A DNA stretch of 34,769 nt from Pseudophaeobacter leonis (GTDB lineage Bacteria > Pseudomonadota > Alphaproteobacteria > Rhodobacterales > Rhodobacteraceae). Below, piece by piece: positions 34,149 to 34,769 of this stretch; position 1 is the first letter of the stretch; each line of letters starts with the position of its first letter. Position numbers and translations under genes: made by a program. The stretch covers positions 1 through 34,769 of the forward strand of contig NZ_MWVJ01000056.1 in assembly GCF_002087335.1 (NCBI RefSeq), read 5' to 3'. Below the pieces are notes generated by a model, which did not search any database, was not told where the DNA came from, and saw nothing but the letters and a program-made list of their open reading frames with translations.

Positions 34149-34769
34149 CTGAAGACAGCAGCAATCATCGGTGGTGGTGTTATTGGCGGCGGCGGGGCCG
34201 CTCGGTTCTTGTTGAATGGCTGGGATGTGCGGGTGTTTGACCCGGACCCGGAAGCCGCGCGCAAGATTGGCGAAGTGCTGGACAATGCCCGGCGCTCCTT
34301 GCCGGGGCTTGGCAATGTGGCGCTGCCGCCCGAGGGGAGCCTCAGCTTTCATGCAACAATTGCCGAGGCCGTCGCAGGGGCCGACTGGATCCAGGAAAGC
34401 GTGCCAGAGCGGCTGGATCTGAAACAGAAGGTCTATGCAGAGTTGCAAAAACACTGCGACGGGGATGCGGTGATTGGCTCGTCGACCTCGGGCTACAAAC
34501 CCTCGGAGCTGCAAAAAGGGCGCAGCAATGCGGGGCAAATTGTCGTGGCACACCCGTTTAATCCGGTTTACCTGCTGCCGCTGGCCGAGGTTGTCACCAC
34601 GCCTGCCAACTCGGAGCAGGTGATTACGCGGGCCAAAGAGGTGCTTGCGGGCATTGGCATGTACCCGCTGCATCTGAAAAAAGAGATCGACGCCCATGTG
34701 GCGGATCGCTTCCTTGAGGCGGTCTGGCGCGAGGCCTTGTGGCTGGTCAAAGACGGCATCGCCACGACT
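34149..34769 (+). CDS. L-carnitine 3-dehydrogenase (CdhA-like), cut by the window end
   Basis: NAD-dependent 3-hydroxyacyl-CoA-dehydrogenase-fold enzyme that oxidises L-carnitine to 3-dehydrocarnitine. The frame has no ATG at the start: the N-terminus KTAAIIGGGVIGGGGAARFL begins right after CTG at 34149, which has GAGAGGA 6 nt upstream, so CTG is the apparent start (or a misread ATG). 207 residues are visible. The Rossmann loop is GGGVIGGG; then VRVFDPDPEAARKIGE, ADWIQESVPERLDLK, IGSSTSGYKPSEL and AHPFNPVYLLPLAEVV. The family usually has GGGW in the loop; here GGGG. It pairs with the BKACE gene and regulator as a carnitine catabolism locus. Open to 34769. Confidence 0.88.
   Translation, partial: MKTAAIIGGGVIGGGGAARFLLNGWDVRVFDPDPEAARKIGEVLDNARRSLPGLGNVALPPEGSLSFHATIAEAVAGADWIQESVPERLDLKQKVYAELQKHCDGDAVIGSSTSGYKPSELQKGRSNAGQIVVAHPFNPVYLLPLAEVVTTPANSEQVITRAKEVLAGIGMYPLHLKKEIDAHVADRFLEAVWREALWLVKDGIATT

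Noticed and set aside
33873..34697. 274-codon minus-strand ORF opposite cdhA
   Set aside because: Antisense to a clear carnitine dehydrogenase and spans the REP-like element; no family match recognised.

Overview
The window looks like chromosome of a marine alphaproteobacterium of the Rhodobacteraceae (Roseobacter group, Phaeobacter/Ruegeria-like). This is inferred from the gene content (oxygen-dependent CobG/CobN cobalamin route, GlpR-GlpD, roseobacter-style HemP and Bfd/Bfr genes), the high GC and the protein sequences. There are no mobile elements, rRNAs, recognisable tRNAs or CRISPR arrays.

Layout. (1) 1-14335 is the aerobic cobalamin cluster. A cobalamin riboswitch (about 13408-13632, minus) precedes a minus-strand operon: DUF1636 protein-cobW-cobN-cobG-cobH-cobI-cobJ, then cobL-cobE-cobM-cobB-cobA. 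cobK (between cobJ and cobL) and cobO lie on the plus strand. Many minus-strand junctions are 4-bp ATGA overlaps. (2) 14360-16850 is glpR-glpD for glycerol-3-phosphate use. (3) 16991-24921 is a co-oriented iron/heme block. In transcription order it runs: a new 55-aa ORF, hemP, a Cys-rich protein, an imelysin, a porin, bfd, bfr, a di-heme oxidoreductase (DUF1111), a second imelysin-like protein and a DUF1513 protein. (4) metG, a broken MFS transporter, a YceI-like protein, two rhodaneses and a divergent Tas-type aldo/keto reductase follow. (5) The right end carries a carnitine-degradation locus: a GlxA/CdhR-type regulator divergent from a BKACE enzyme (CdhB-like), then carnitine dehydrogenase (CdhA-like), cut by the window edge.

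Two themes cut across the window. First, many genes are broken by exactly one base, mostly in short homopolymers, and three more by in-frame TAG. This fits uncorrected sequence or assembly error better than gene decay, because essential metG and many operon genes are intact. A pair of opposite shifts inside the BKACE gene, a Trp in place of an expected CobG cluster cysteine and a CTG start for cdhA may have the same origin. Second, short tandem duplications (11-20 bp units, 2-4 copies) sit at gene ends, in a signal peptide and inside the riboswitch, and two copies of a palindromic REP-like element occur.

The most interesting biology is the contiguous iron/heme block, with its overlapping genes, small ORF upstream of hemP, Cys-rich partner and several palindromic candidate operators.
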